Below, piece by piece: positions 11,047 to 23,000 of a stretch of DNA of 64,000 nt. The DNA comes from Bryum argenteum (lineage: Eukaryota > Streptophyta > Bryopsida > Bryales > Bryaceae). Within the stretch, counting starts at the first letter, position 1. The number at the start of each line of letters is the position of its first letter. The DNA is taken from contig CM073323.1 of NCBI GenBank assembly GCA_037043015.1, positions 1,488,001 to 1,552,000 on the forward strand. Direction: 5' to 3'. The notes beneath the pieces were generated by a model. That model did no database searches. It had not been told where the DNA came from and was given only the letters and a program-made list of their open reading frames with translations. The position numbers and the translations under genes are program-made.

Positions 11047-11880
11047 ATTCTACATAAATGATAGAGCTTGCATTATGTAGAATTATTTCAATTTATGTTG
11101 GTTATATAAATACGTACGTGTGTTGCAATTTCCTTTCAATAAATTGATTTGTATTTATTGTGTCTATTATGTATTTGAATGTTGTCATTTCATAGAAGTC
11201 TTATAATAGTGATGACTTTACTTTGAAAATTTTCAAACACCAAAAGTACAAAAGAAGAATATAGTCTGGGGTAGGCATGTGCCTATGTCCGATAAGAGCT
11301 TTGAAGCAAGAAAACCTAGACTATCAATGAAAGTAGAATAGGCCTACTTTGAATCAATGAGGCACGTTAGCAATTTGATGTATCCATGCAAGCAATGACA
11401 TACCGAGGATATTACACAATCGCTTCGTAGCAGTTGTACATGAGAGGCAAGTATTTATATATAAACTCAGTAACAGTAATGAATACAACATCAAGTTAAG
11501 GGAAATAATATAATTTATCACATCATACACATTCAACGTTTTTACAAATCTCGAAATTTCTGCCTCTAAATTCTCAGTTTCATCAAATGTAAATTCCTCT
11601 AAATTAAAAATGTGAGAGCAATCGCATGTTTAATAGCACACTATGAAAAAGCTACACAAGTGAAAAGCCATAAGTTAGACAGACAATATCCAAAAAAGTT
11701 ACCACTTTGTAGGTCGTTTCTAGAGAAAACGTATTTTACAACAAAAAAAAAAGTGCACATGCCTATGAGCACTTTTAACGAAGCAGGTGTTCTTAATCGA
11801 AATTAGTGTCAGGATTAAATTAAGCTTGGCAAAGAGAGCTTGGACAGAAGTCTCTGGAACCATTTCCGCCATAGCTCGTT
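11047..11880. other. Downstream flank with two solitary palindrome copies
   Basis: AT-rich sequence with no recognisable gene. A single palindrome variant GGGTAGGCATGTGCCTATG lies near 11270 and a weaker CACATGCCTATGAGCAC near 11757, so the palindrome family reaches beyond the 3' end of the ParB-like gene. No inverted terminal repeat matching the left side could be identified, because the left end of the element is outside the window. Confidence 0.55.
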
Positions 11881-12010
11881 GAAAGCAGGGAGTTGCTGCT
11901 GCCGCGCCGAGTTCCCGCTTCGATCGCCATTTGCCGCTGCCATTCCTCCAAACCTTCACCCGGGTATGCCAATTCGCAACCTGCTAGCAAATGACGTCAT
12001 TTCGGCACCC
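11880..12010 (+). repeat. Unit 0: partial, diverged copy of the ~0.9 kb array unit
   Basis: From GCAGGGAGTTGCTGCTGC to about GGCACCCCTC this matches the first part of the array units further right (GAGTTCTTGCTC, CCTCCAAACCTTCACCC, ATGCCAATTCGCAACCTG). After that it diverges. It marks the left edge of the tandem family. Confidence 0.75.
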
Positions 12011-12530
12011 CTCGCGCCGTTTTTCGTGAAGTTTATAGAAGGTTTCGTTCTCGTCGGATCTGCTCGTGTTTTTCATTAGCTCATCGCGGCTTAAACTGAT
12101 GTTGCCTTTGTTTTTTGCTAATTCGGTTGATGCTTGCGGAAGAGAGAGAGTTAAGTTTTGTTGTTAGTTTGCGTATTGCATATTGCGTATTGCGTAGTGT
12201 TAGAGACGCGATTTCCATAAGAGGGAACATACTGGGCAGACCAGAACGACGTCTTCTGTTGCTTGGTTCCTTGAAATTCTTTAGCAGTCTAACACTCCTC
12301 TCTTCTTTAATGGAACCTACTTCATCATTGGCACTTAAATCCGTGGGCTAAAAATGTTGCGTACACGCGACAACATTCTCCTCAAGCCTGTGATTCTTGG
12401 ACTTTTCAAAGTCAGCAACATCATCTACCCCAGAGGCCCTCTACTTATTGGTGATTCCTCAAAAATTCTCAATACTACAGAGAAAGTAGATTTTGTTAGT
12501 TTTCAAGGTTTCACGTTTCGATATCATTGC
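12011..12530. other. Spacer before the array, no gene recognised
   Basis: About 500 bp between the partial unit 0 and unit 1. It contains short repeats of TTGCGTATTGCG near 12170-12195. I see no conserved coding region, splice pattern or element ends. Confidence 0.4.
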
Positions 12531-13414
12531 ACGCTGAATCTCTGCAAGAGGCTCGGCTGCGGTTGGCTCGTTTCCGCCAGGGAGGTGCTACTGCCGCGCC
12601 GAGTTCTTGCTCTGATCGCCATTTGCCGCTGCCATACTTTCAAACCTTCACCCATGTATGCCAATTCGCAATCTGCTCGCGAAAGCCGTCAATTTGGCAC
12701 CCCTCTGCTAATTGTGAGGGCTCGGCTTTATCTGGTATGTCAACAAATGATCGGGACGCGATGGGTTGGGCGAAGGCCGCGATGACCGCGATGCCTGCGA
12801 CTATTCTGTCAGCGGCGTTCATCTACGGCGTTCATCAGCATGTACAAACGATGAGTAAAATCGGCACAAAGCATGTACAAACGATGGATAAAATCGGCTG
12901 GAGAGTGGATGAAAACGCGAAGGCAGCCCTCGGATTCATGTACACAATCCATGTTGGCAATCCGGAGGATGTGTCATCGAAAGGAAATTTCTTCTTGCAT
13001 TTTGAGAGGATTTCAAGTTTTTTTACACCCATTCGCGTCGGCGTCCGAATGGCACCGACAGAGAATGGATTAGAGGAGGTGGAGGTGGATAAGACGAAGG
13101 TGAAAGTGAGGAGGTGAAGGTGGATAAGACGAAGGGCCTGGTCCGAAGGACACCGTTGGTGGGCATCGCGCTGCGTCGGAGGGATTCAGCATGGTGTGTG
13201 CTGGAGTAGCGATTTTTATTGCGTACATTGTAAGATTGAGGATTGTGAAGATGAAGCATCCGAGCTTGTGATGAGATCTTTGGGTTTTTGAGTATGAAAA
13301 AATTGTTCTCCAACTCTAACTAGACGCTGTACATAGCGAAAAATTTAGTTGAATGAATTTGCAATTGCGCCAATGGACTGAGAGCAATCTTTTTATGCCG
13401 TTGGCTTTGCGTAC
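12531..13414 (+). repeat. Array unit 1 (complete)
   Basis: Starts at ACGCTGAATCTCTGCAAGAGG and ends where the next ACGCTGAATCTCTG begins. It carries the only intact copy of the small ORF (12737-13117). Its last 160 bp (from about 13205) hold a non-coding block that also appears downstream of the AAA ATPase gene at 39466-39640. Confidence 0.85.
12737..13117 (+). CDS. Small hypothetical protein with one hydrophobic segment (array unit 1)
   Basis: A 126-codon frame starting MSTNDRDAMGWAKAAM. I do not recognise the family. Visible features are a hydrophobic stretch of about 17 residues near the N-terminus (TAMPATILSAAFIYGV) that could be a membrane segment, an 11-residue duplication around QTMDKIG, and a basic C-terminus. 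The frame is open upstream to 12527 without a further ATG until that point, so the start could lie in an upstream exon. A short overlapping upstream frame starting MPIRNL precedes it in most units. Units 2-4 carry the same reading frame with lesions, which suggests either a young decaying gene family or a spliced structure I cannot see. Confidence 0.4.
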   Translation: MSTNDRDAMGWAKAAMTAMPATILSAAFIYGVHQHVQTMSKIGTKHVQTMDKIGWRVDENAKAALGFMYTIHVGNPEDVSSKGNFFLHFERISSFFTPIRVGVRMAPTENGLEEVEVDKTKVKVRR

Positions 13415-14037
13415 ACGCTGAATCTCTGTAAGAGGCACGCTGAATCTCTGTAAGAGGCTCGGCTGCGGTTGGCTCGTTTCCGCCAGGGAGTTGCTGCTGC
13501 CGCGCCGAGTTCTTGCTCCCATCGCCATTTGCCGCTGCCATTCCTCCAAACCTTCACCCAGTTATGCCTATTCGCAACCTGTTCGCGAAAGCCGTCATTT
13601 TGGCACCCCTCTGCTAATTGTGACGGCTGGGCTTTATTTGGTATGTCAACAAATGATCGCGACTCGATGGGCTGGACGAAGGCCGCGATGCCTGCGGCAT
13701 TTCTTTCAGCGGCGTTCATCTACGGCGTTCATCAGCATGTAGAAACGATGGATAAAATCGACAGGAGAATGGATGAAAACGCGAAGACAGCCCTCAGATT
13801 CATACACACAATCCATGCTCGCCACCCGGACTCCCGGAGGATGTGGCATCAAAGGGAAATTTCTTCTTGAATTTTGAGAAAATTTCAAGTTTTTTTACAA
13901 CCATTTGTGTCGGCGTCCGAATGGCACCGACAGAGAATGGATTAGAGGAGGTGGAGGTGGATAACACGAAGGGCCTGGTCCGAAGGACACTCCTAGTGGG
14001 CACCGCGCTGCGCCGGAGGGATTCAACGAGGTGTGTG

Positions 14038-17000
14038 TACTATAAGAAACCTGCGTTTTTAATGATGTTGTAAATGATGTCTAAAAAGACATCGTAGACA
14101 TTAATTTGGATGTCTTATAGACGATAAGACATCCTAGACATGACAAATGTCTAAGCAGACGTCTAAAAAGACAGGAGAATGTCTTAAGATCGAAGATGTC
14201 TTAAGGTAATTTTGGAAGGGTAAAAAGTGTGTCACGTAGGTGCCACGTAGATGACACATCAGCTTGAATTCAACGGGCAGTGCCACATGGGGATGAAATT
14301 CATCATGATGTGGAATTTTACATGGTCCCATGAAAGATGACATGGCGGCGCCAGAATCCCACGTGGTCCCGAGAAAATCCGACGTGGCACTCGGAAAAAT
14401 CTGACGTGGCACCCGGGAAAATCCGACGTGGCACCTGGGAATATCCGACGTGGCACGCGGGGAAAGTTGACGTGGACTTGGAAAAATGACATGGCATGCC
14501 ACGTCAGCATATTGTGGAGGTTTTATGCTCCTATCATGATAGTTTTAGACATCCGTTAAGACGACTTAAATGTCTTGCAAGACATCTTAGATGTTGTACA
14601 AGATGTCTTGCAAGACGTATGCAATGTCTTACAAAATATCTTAGAAGACAATTTTTATGTCTTATAAGATGATTCCAGTGCGTAGAATGATGTTTACGTT
14701 GATGTCCTTATTAAGTTTGTGATGTTTGCTCGGATGTTTGTAGCGACATCTCCTAGAACATCGATGTGAACGTTTTGTGTTAAACATGATGTTTGCAACA
14801 GTGTTACTATTGATGTTTTTTGGGCATATCAAAGGACATCTAGGATGACATTTTTAGATGTTTATATAGTCATCAGATCTGTAATCCACAGACGTCTCAC
14901 ATAACATCAGCTGTAAACACTGTCACATCAAAAAGTATGAATCAAACATATATTGCTTAGGTCATTAAAACCTCATATAACACAAACTAGAATATTTACT
15001 AATTCGCCTGTCAACAACTACGATATACTACGCACCCACAATTTGAACTCCGTAAGTCCCTCCACTTCCATCGCTTGTTGTCGATACCCGTATGGTCATG
15101 TGCATGTCCCGCCGCTACACATATTCAATAAGCCAATATCAACTGCATTTAAAGAAGGGTTTGTAAAGGTAAAAAAATTCTGATTTGATTCCATTTAATT
15201 GCACTACCTAGGTTGAGATGGTTTACTTCCTAACCTCAAGATATTAACACAGTTAGACATTCTTGCAAACATCTGCTTAGACATTTCTTCAGACATCCTT
15301 CTAGACATCATTAAAAACAACGTTATAGACATCTATACATACATCTGTTCCACTCACCTACAAGCACGCATGTCGCTTCGCGGCCTCAGATCGTGCTCGC
15401 TGCCCCGACCCCTTATGTCCCACCTTCCAAAATAGAATTCCATCAACACATTTAGACATCTTCATAGACATGCTCTAGGACATCTTGCAGACATCATCAT
15501 AGAATACAACAAATCAAATACTACAAGTACTAGGGTTTCCTTCACAACAAATCAAATTTTACAAGTCCTAGGGTTTCTTGTACAAGATGCTTTTGAAATT
15601 CAGTACCTCTTAAGTAGCAAACCTTAGCCACATGAAGAAGGAAATCTACTCTTGAGAGCTATTGGATTTCTACAAATACTACTCTCTTATTGTAGTTAAC
15701 AATCATTCTGAAACTGAATGGAAACAATTTCGAAATCCTCTATACTTTAAACACAAACTCTTTGGAAAAACTAAGGCAAAAATGAGCTTTGTAATTCCAT
15801 TTGAAGATCTCATGACCTAACTATGGCGGCGGCAACAAACCCTAGCCACATGAAGAAGCAAACCTTAGCCTCTACACTCCAAACACTAACTCTTTGAAAA
15901 AATGAAGGCAAGAATAAGCTTCGTGCGGCCTCTAATTCTACTTAAAGGTCTCATGACCTAACTATGGCGGCGGCAGCAAACCCTAGCCGCCTCTGTTCAT
16001 CCATTGAAGTTAATGAAAATCATCCCTGTAGATGGTTCTGGATGCTGTCATAGATGTCATCTTCGACATCTTCATAGACATCATGTTAGACATTTTCATA
16101 AACGTCATCTTAGACATCCCTGCAGACATTATCATAAACATCTGATGACATCTTCAGGGTTTTAATCACAACATATTAACTATAAAAGGTCTTTTTTTTT
16201 CCCTCACAACAAATCAAATACCAGATGCTTTAAAGTTCTTTCCACAACAAAACACATATTGTAAGTCTTAGAGTTTCTTCCACAACAAATCAAATAAACT
16301 TTATTGATAGAAAAAGTGTGGAATTACAATCACGAGACTATTTATAGTCCTCTATGGTGATAGGCTCTCTTTTAAACTCTCAACTACCTTTTATTTCTAC
16401 CCTAACTAACTTTCCAACTAACTTTCTATTCTTGAATTGTCTCCTAAGCTGTATTAAATAGCTACTTTCATAAATTCATATTTCTTGTAAATTTGCTTTA
16501 ATTTGTATAATATTGGTTGTTAATAATAGAGTAATGTATACTCTTGCCATTAGACTATAATAATCTAATCTATAAGTAATCAATAATATTTAATTCCTTC
16601 TTGAAGTAAGCCAAAAAACACTGTTTATTGTTTTTATTTTCTTTTTATATTTTCTTTAAGTATTTGAGGATTACCCCAATCAGAGACCTGCGCCAATGGA
16701 GGACAAGTAGTAAGAGAAAAAGTTGATATTATTCTTTAAAAGACTCTTAAGTACTGCCGCTTTTTAGTAAATGACGTTTAGTAGGATGTCGTGCAAAACA
16801 TCTTCATAGACATCCAAGTAGATGTCTATGTGGACATTCATGCCTGACTGTAGTTATGGTAAGTTGGACATCGTGTTAGACATCTTACTAGATGTTGAAT
16901 GACTTGTCAACTGGTCTGACGTGGAGTTTTTGTTGCCATGTAGATAAAGCGCTGTAAATAACTTTATTAATCTATGTCCACGTGTTTTTTGAGGATTAAA

Positions 17001-17702
17001 TATCCACGAAATTACTTTTACTTTTTTTTTGGCACCATTGTTATCTTATAGATATTATATTTTTTATATAATATTTTTTAATACTTAAATATTTTGAAAT
17101 CATAAAAAATAACAGAACTATAATATTCTAATTTATTTGAATATAATAAAAATTTACAAAATATATATTTTTTATTGAAATATAATTATATATTTTAATA
17201 TTTTTTAAAAAAAATAGACCAATGAAAAAATAGTGAGAATAGTCTGAAATTAGTATTTTCAGTATTGCCACGTCACGTAATGTTTTAGCAAGACGAGAAG
17301 AAAAAAGAAAAAAAAAAGAAAAAAAAAAAGAAAAAAAAAAAAAAAAAGTGTGATGTTTTTTTTTCTACTTTTGAAAACTGCTGCCCATTCACCTACTCTT
17401 TTAACATTAGAAATGCTTTTTACCCTGTCAACCAGTAGATTTTGGTCGTTTTTACCTTGCTGGTCCAAAATCCCTTGCCAGCGTGGCAATTTGATGTCTA
17501 TCAAGATGTCTTCAAAGACATCCATGTCTTCACCAACATCTTTTTGTTTGGTGATGTCTTCGTGCCCCCCCAATCCAAAATGTGCCCGTTAGACGTACAG
17601 ACATCCTCCCGTCTTCGAAGACATCTTTTAAGACAGTAAGACATCACAAAATACATTAGACATTACACAAGACATCACAAAACACAGGGTTTTCTTATAG
17701 TG
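14038..17702. mobile_element. Non-autonomous CACTA (En/Spm superfamily) DNA transposon
   Basis: A 3,665-bp insertion bounded by inverted ends: left TACTATAAGAAACCTGCGTT, right end reading on the other strand CACTATAAGAAAACCCTGTG. The canonical CACTA start is intact on the right and has T instead of C on the left. A 3-bp target duplication GTG (14035-14037 and 17703-17705) flanks it, as expected for the superfamily. Dozens of short AGACATC / GATGTCT motifs in both orientations fill the outer parts (14050-14900 and 15240-17690), matching the subterminal transposase-binding repeats of CACTA elements. No transposase reading frame is visible, so it would need enzyme from elsewhere. The interior includes AT-rich DNA at 16200-17260 and an A/G run at 17297-17347. 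Confidence 0.88.
14340..14500. repeat. Short tandem repeat inside the CACTA element
   Basis: Five to six copies of a unit of about 26 bp with core GACGTGGCAC followed by GGGAAAATCC-like sequence. The central ACGTGGCAC resembles plant G-box or ABRE-type binding sites, but no function is shown. Confidence 0.7.
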
Positions 17703-18224
17703 GTGCTGGAGTAGCGATTTTAATAGCGTACATTGTAAGATTGAGGGTAGTGTAGATGAAGCATCGGAGCTTGTGATGAGATCTTTGGGTTTTTGAGTAT
17801 GAAAAAATTGTTGTCCAACTCTAACTAGACGCTGTACATAGCCAAAAATTTAGTTGAATGAATTTGCAATTGCGCCAAGGGAGTGAGAGCAATCTTTTTA
17901 TGCCGTTGGCTTTGCGTACACGCTGAATCTCTGTAAGAGGCACGCTGAATCTCTGTAAGAGGCTCGGTTGCGGTTGGCTCGTTTCCGCCAGGGAGTTGCT
18001 GCTGCCGCGCCGAGTTCTTGCTCTGATCGCCATTTGCCGCTGCCATTCCTCCAAACCTTCACCCAAGTATGCCAATTCGCAACGTGCTCGCGAATGCCGT
18101 CATTTTGGCACCCCTCTTCTAATTGTGAGGGCTGGGCTTTATCTGGTATGTCAACAAATGATCGGGACGCGATGGGTTGGGCGAAGGCCGCGATGACCGC
18201 GATGCCTGCGGCAATCATCTACGG

Positions 18225-18360
18225 CGTTCATCATCATGTACAAACGATGGATAAAATCGGCACGAAGCATGTATAAACGATGGATAAAATCGGCACGAAG
18301 CATGTATAAACGATGGATAAAATCGGCACGAAGCATGTATAAACGATGGATAAAATCGGC
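18225..18360 (+). repeat. 33-bp in-frame minisatellite in array unit 3
   Basis: About four copies of a 33-bp unit containing ACGATGGATAAAATCGGCAC. Unit 2 has one copy, units 1 and 4 have two. The period is a multiple of three, so copies add or remove 11 residues, but in units 3 and 4 the repeat carries TAA where unit 1 has CAA. Confidence 0.85.
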
Positions 18361-18363
18361 TGG

Positions 18364-19712
18364 TGTGAGCCATACAAATGGCTCACGTATTAGTTATTGA
18401 ATATCTAGATACAAAATACATTTGATTATAGTAGTTTGTGTGGTTCCTATAGGCTAAATGCATTAAATTTGAATTTATAGAAATAGGCTCGGAAGTTATT
18501 AGAATAATTAAGAAAAGCATTGAGTATGGCAATTTAGTGACAATTACATGATTTTATGTTAGGGAGGATAACTAAATTGTTAGAATTGAAGAATATTTGA
18601 TGTGAGGTAGTATTAGAGTTAGAGGTAGATAGGCAATTTAGAAAGTAGAAAGGTAAGAAGGAAGGTGAGGGAGTAGGATTTCTCCCTCATGCTTCCCCTC
18701 TCCCCTTTATCTTTTCTTTCTTTCTCATTTCTTTTTACTTGTCTCTCTCTTTTTGCTAGGGTTTGCTAGTTTTGTCTCTCTTGTTTTTTGGTGTATGTGT
18801 GTGGTTTTTGAGATGCTTCTAGGTTGTGGCTATGGAGAATGGAGTTAGTGATCTAAGATGGAGAAAACACACAAGTAGAATGTGTGGAGTTGTTGGATGT
18901 GGGTGTGAGTGTGGGTAGGTTAGGGTAGAAGATAGGAGAGTGGATTTCCCGACCAAGATCTGGATCTGCCAACTTTGGGAAGGTGTAGCGTTTGGCTGGA
19001 GACGAGTTTGAGCAAGCCCTTTGGAGGAAAGGAGCGTCTTGAAGCCAGCTTTCCAACGAGCCCAAGCGCGCGGTCATAGGAGCAGCGACGGGGGAGCTAT
19101 GGCGGATCTCCCAAGAGGACTTCACCGGCTTGCGGCGGACGGCGAGAAGAGGCGGCGCTGACTTGAAGAACGATTTCTATCGGTAGGAGACAAATCTGAG
19201 CAAGCCCTTTGGAGGAGAGGAGCGCCTTGAAGCCAGCTTTCCAAAGAGCCTAGGCTTCCTCTTTTTGGATCATGGACGGAGGAATGGTGATCGATTAAGT
19301 GAAAGCATGTCTACTGTGGAGGGCAAATTGAAGGCCTGACTTTGAGGCCGCATAACTCAAGTTTTAGGAAGAACCACGAGACGTGCTTCCGGATTCAAGT
19401 ACATCATCAAGCTAGCTCTCTGTAGACTCCTAGCTTGCCTCAAGAAGAGAGCAAGGACGAGGGAGATACGGCCATTTTAGTGGCCAAGGGTCCAGCTGAG
19501 GTTGGACCCCAATTGTACTTCTTCTTCCCCATTGGTTTTCTTGTGATGTTTATTGCATCTCGTGTCTTGATGATCGTGTGATGGTGGATGCATGGTGTTT
19601 GTGAATGCTTGTTAGGATTTAGAGTCCATTGCTTGGAAGGGCTAGGTAGGTGTCTCCACTCTCAACCGGCCCAACTCTAGGGCTTTTCTTCCTACGGGTT
19701 GAATTGCTCATA
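18364..19712 (+). repeat. 5' LTR
   Basis: Starts TGTGAGCCATACAAATGG and ends GAATTGCTCATA; the ends form a short inverted repeat (TGTGAGC / GCTCATA). Nearly identical to the 3' LTR at 27504-28851. Confidence 0.92.
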
Positions 19713-19713
19713 G

Positions 19714-19735
19714 AATTTGGTGCGTCTCACGGGAG
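19714..19735 (+). other. Probable tRNA primer-binding site
   Basis: Directly after the 5' LTR lies AATTTGGTGCGTCTCACGGG, starting with the TTTGG-type sequence and G/C-rich tail expected of a primer-binding site for a host tRNA 3' end. The tRNA was not identified. Confidence 0.5.
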
Positions 19736-21500
19736 AGAGTGTCATCTAACTTGTGGTAAAAGTGTGTGAAATGATTTTTGAAGGATATGCGTACGGACTA
19801 GGAGCTTGAAGGCATGTGTGTTGTTTGTGTTTGTGTTTTCATTTCAATTGCAATTGTGGGTTGGGCGTTTTGTGGGTGTTGTTGCCCTTGTGAGTAGCTC
19901 ATGACATTGCGTCGTGAGTGTGAAGGGGATTGTGCCACCATTGTTGGGTGGGGCTCCTTTGGTGTTGTATTAGTCGCTTTTCTTTATTAGGTCGTGGTTT
20001 CGTATGACGGTGAGGAGGTCGGATTAGTGGCCGGCGGGGACCGTTTATGTCGTTTGAAATTGGGGGAATTGGGAGTGATGCCCCAAGGATCCTAAGAGCT
20101 TGTGGATGCGGGTTGAACATACAGTTGCCCTTCACCCGTCCATCACATCTTTTGTGGTCCATCCATGTGTGAACTTAAGAAAAAAATAAATAAATTAAAT
20201 TCTTGTAAACCTTTCGTTGATCCGTAACCCAAGTGGGAAATTGGAAGTGGATTGGGTGATGCCGCCCATTCAAGAACCGCACGAGGTTCTTGATTGGATT
20301 CCACTTCCAAGACGTGCACCAATACGGTAAGGTAGAGAGGATTATTTGTTCATGAATGTAGTAAGGCATTAGGTTGTAATTTTCACTCACCAAGAAGGAA
20401 GGTATGGACTTCGCATGCTGAAATTTTCTTAGAGAGGTGTGTTTTGGCCTTTTAAGTCATCCAAACACTTTAATGGACTCAAAAATTTCACCCTTTGCTT
20501 GATGTACTTCCCTTGCTTGCTTTTATTCTTAAATTTATGTAAGAGTGGTGTTTGAAAGGAACTTAGAGGCAATTATAAGGTGGAGGTAGGTAGGAGGGTC
20601 TTGAGTTTGAAGTGGTGTGTGTGGCTTGTACAAAGGTTGATCATTTCAAAAGAGTTGTGTGATTATGAGAAACAAGGGTAGAAGGCAAGGCTACTGCTTT
20701 CTTTCTCTATTTTGCAAAACATATGATCATGACTTGATTGGATTAAGATAACTTTGATACAAAAAATTGCACACTTACTTCAAGTAGTGTGTGTGAGGAT
20801 GTACAAAGGTTGATCATTTCAAAAGAGTTGTGTGATTATGAGGAAACAAGGGTAGAAGGCAAGGCTACTGTTTCCTTCTCTATTTTGCAAAACATATATG
20901 ATCATGACTTAATTGGATTAAGATAACTTTGATACAAAATTGCACACACTTACTCGAACTCCCGGACCTTAACTCCTATCTTTGCTACCTCCTTTCCATT
21001 GCAAGTCTAGGAGTCACAATTTTGCATTGATAGTTATTTTTGAGTTTGGAGTGACTTTCTATTAATAGTAATCTGGACCTTGTACCCAAGTACTCTTATA
21101 TGATTCAAGTGAGCCAGGTGGTGATTGATGATTCTAAACCTTGTTAGGAAACCATTAGAATGAGTAGAATTTGTTACACCTTTGAATGAAGTGGGTAGTA
21201 GAGGCATGAGGTCTTGAAACCTTGACTTGGCTATATATAGTATCTTTGGACCTCCAACCGTTTATTGCATCTCTTCAACATTTGGGTGAAATAGTCCTTG
21301 TAGTCATCTTCTTGCTTCGGTGTTGAAAAGATTGGCACGATTCAAAAACTTAGTTTAGGTCAAACCTCGAAGTAGCTCAAATAGCATCCTAAGGATGACA
21401 TGGATAGTACGCCCGAATGGTGACTACCCGATCACAATACCGTCAACGCCAATCTTTACACGATAGAGAAGAAGAGACTAATAGGAAAAAACATTCAAGC
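19736..21500 (+). other. Leader of the retrotransposon, with a ~171-bp tandem duplication
   Basis: Long non-coding leader before gag. A block containing GTACAAAGGTTGATCATTTC occurs at about 20629 and again at about 20799, with the following bases through CAAAACATAT...GATACAAAAT also repeated. No reading frame of interest. Confidence 0.7.
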
Positions 21501-23000
21501 CCAATAGTTGGAAGAAATAGAGAACCATCACCAATTTCTCATTGTTGCTCCAACCCTTAGAAGAGAATCCACTTACACTATAGAGCCAAACGATAGGATA
21601 GAGGAAGACAATCTACTCCCACCCATGGATCCTAACAATGCGGCGGATGCCATGATGGCACCCCGGATTGCCCATTGTAATGCCCCAAAACTTAGCACCA
21701 CGATCCACGCCCATACACTTGCCTAAGTTTTCGGGAATGTCTCATGAGGATCCTTCACACCACATTGAGCGGTATATAGAGGCTCTTATTACAAACGTGA
21801 TTCCCGAAGAGACTTATAGATTAGTTTGGTTCTCCACTACATTGGAAGGCCAAGCTTACAATTGGTACCGATCACATGCTCCCGAAACCTTTGCTAATTG
21901 GCAAGCTCTTCAAACCGCATTCTTGAGACAATTTAGACCGAGACCGGACAACAAAGTGCCTTAGTAGCTCTCACGGGAATGCGCTAAGGTCTATCCGAAG
22001 AAATTTCGAATACATTCGCCGTTTCAATACGGTTATAACCCGCTTTGTTGGTAACCACCTCACCGATGAGACCATCCGGTATTACTTCATTCAAGGCTTC
22101 AACAAGCATGCCACTATGAGAGAGATTTTAAATGCACAACCCACGAACTTTGGAGGATGCGCGAGAAGGCGCCCGACATGTAGAGAGGATTGAGAAGGAA
22201 AATGATAGGATGTGGAATCGAACCATAGCACCGGTGCGGCATTTATTCCCGCACACTATACACCTCCAAATCCTTTGGTCCCTTCTAGAGAGCAATCTTA
22301 TACTCCTCCTAACAATCAACCGGTGCCTTTGGACTCTAGGTTGCCGGTTCCTCAACTTGAATGGCATGCACAAGCGGAGTCCTCACGATTTGAGAAGATG
22401 GAGAGAAGGCTTGATGATGCAATTAAGAGCTTTGGGAACCAAATTGCTATGGCTATCAATGCAAAATCAGCACATGCGCCTCCTCCTTGAATGAGACCGG
22501 AAATTTCCCCACCAACATGTGGTGTAGGAATTGCAACCAATATGGCCATAGTGAGACACATTGCCAATTGCCAAAGACTCAAGGTCCGTATGTGGCCCCT
22601 TTACCACGTCCAAATCCACCTATGCAACCAAGAGGTGCTCAACCTCAATCCAAAGGTATTCCATGCCCCACTTGTCATCGAATGCATCCTCTTGGCCCTG
22701 GACTTTGTTGGGTAGAATCTGGTGTAACATGTGGAAATTGCGGAGGCAATCATCCTACCGAGAGGTGTAGAAGACCTCCAAGGGAACCCAACTTGGGCAA
22801 TTCAACCACTCCAAACCCTCCTCCGAATTTGTTCTACAACCGCCCACCTCAAGGGACTCAACAAGGTTATTACATTAATCCCCAACCAGCCCAATGGTAC
22901 CCTCAAGGTGTTGGACAACCACTTGGACCTCCTATGGTGGCACACTCATCATATTCTCACCAACCACCAAATGTTCACCAAGTGCCAACCCCAGCGCCCT
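21500..23000 (+). pseudogene. Retrotransposon gag region with zinc knuckles
   Basis: A retrotransposon gag domain is seen around 21730-21960 (LPKFSG, then ERYIEAL, then GQAYNWYRS and NWQALQTAFLRQF). A CCHC zinc knuckle follows at about 22510-22560 (CRNCNQYGHSETHC) and a second Cys/His cluster at about 22725-22775 (CGNCGGNHPTERC), then a Pro-rich tail. Several frame changes interrupt the region, for example near 21690, 21962 and 22130-22490. Confidence 0.8.

Larger units (their letters stand above)
13415..17920 (+). repeat. Array unit 2, interrupted by a CACTA element
   Basis: The unit runs 13415-14037 and resumes at 17706-17920. Removing the insertion and one GTG copy restores the sequence seen uninterrupted in units 1, 3 and 4 (GAGGTGTGTG then CTGGAGTAGCG). 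Its small ORF is frameshifted near 13825, where extra bases duplicate CCGGA. Confidence 0.85.

Noticed and set aside
17259-17573. Minus-strand frame ending in poly-Phe inside the CACTA element
   Set aside because: The Phe run comes from the A/G-rich low-complexity stretch; no transposase motif.
19899-20393. Short minus-strand frames in the retrotransposon leader
   Set aside because: No domain and wrong strand for the element; frames of this size are expected by chance.
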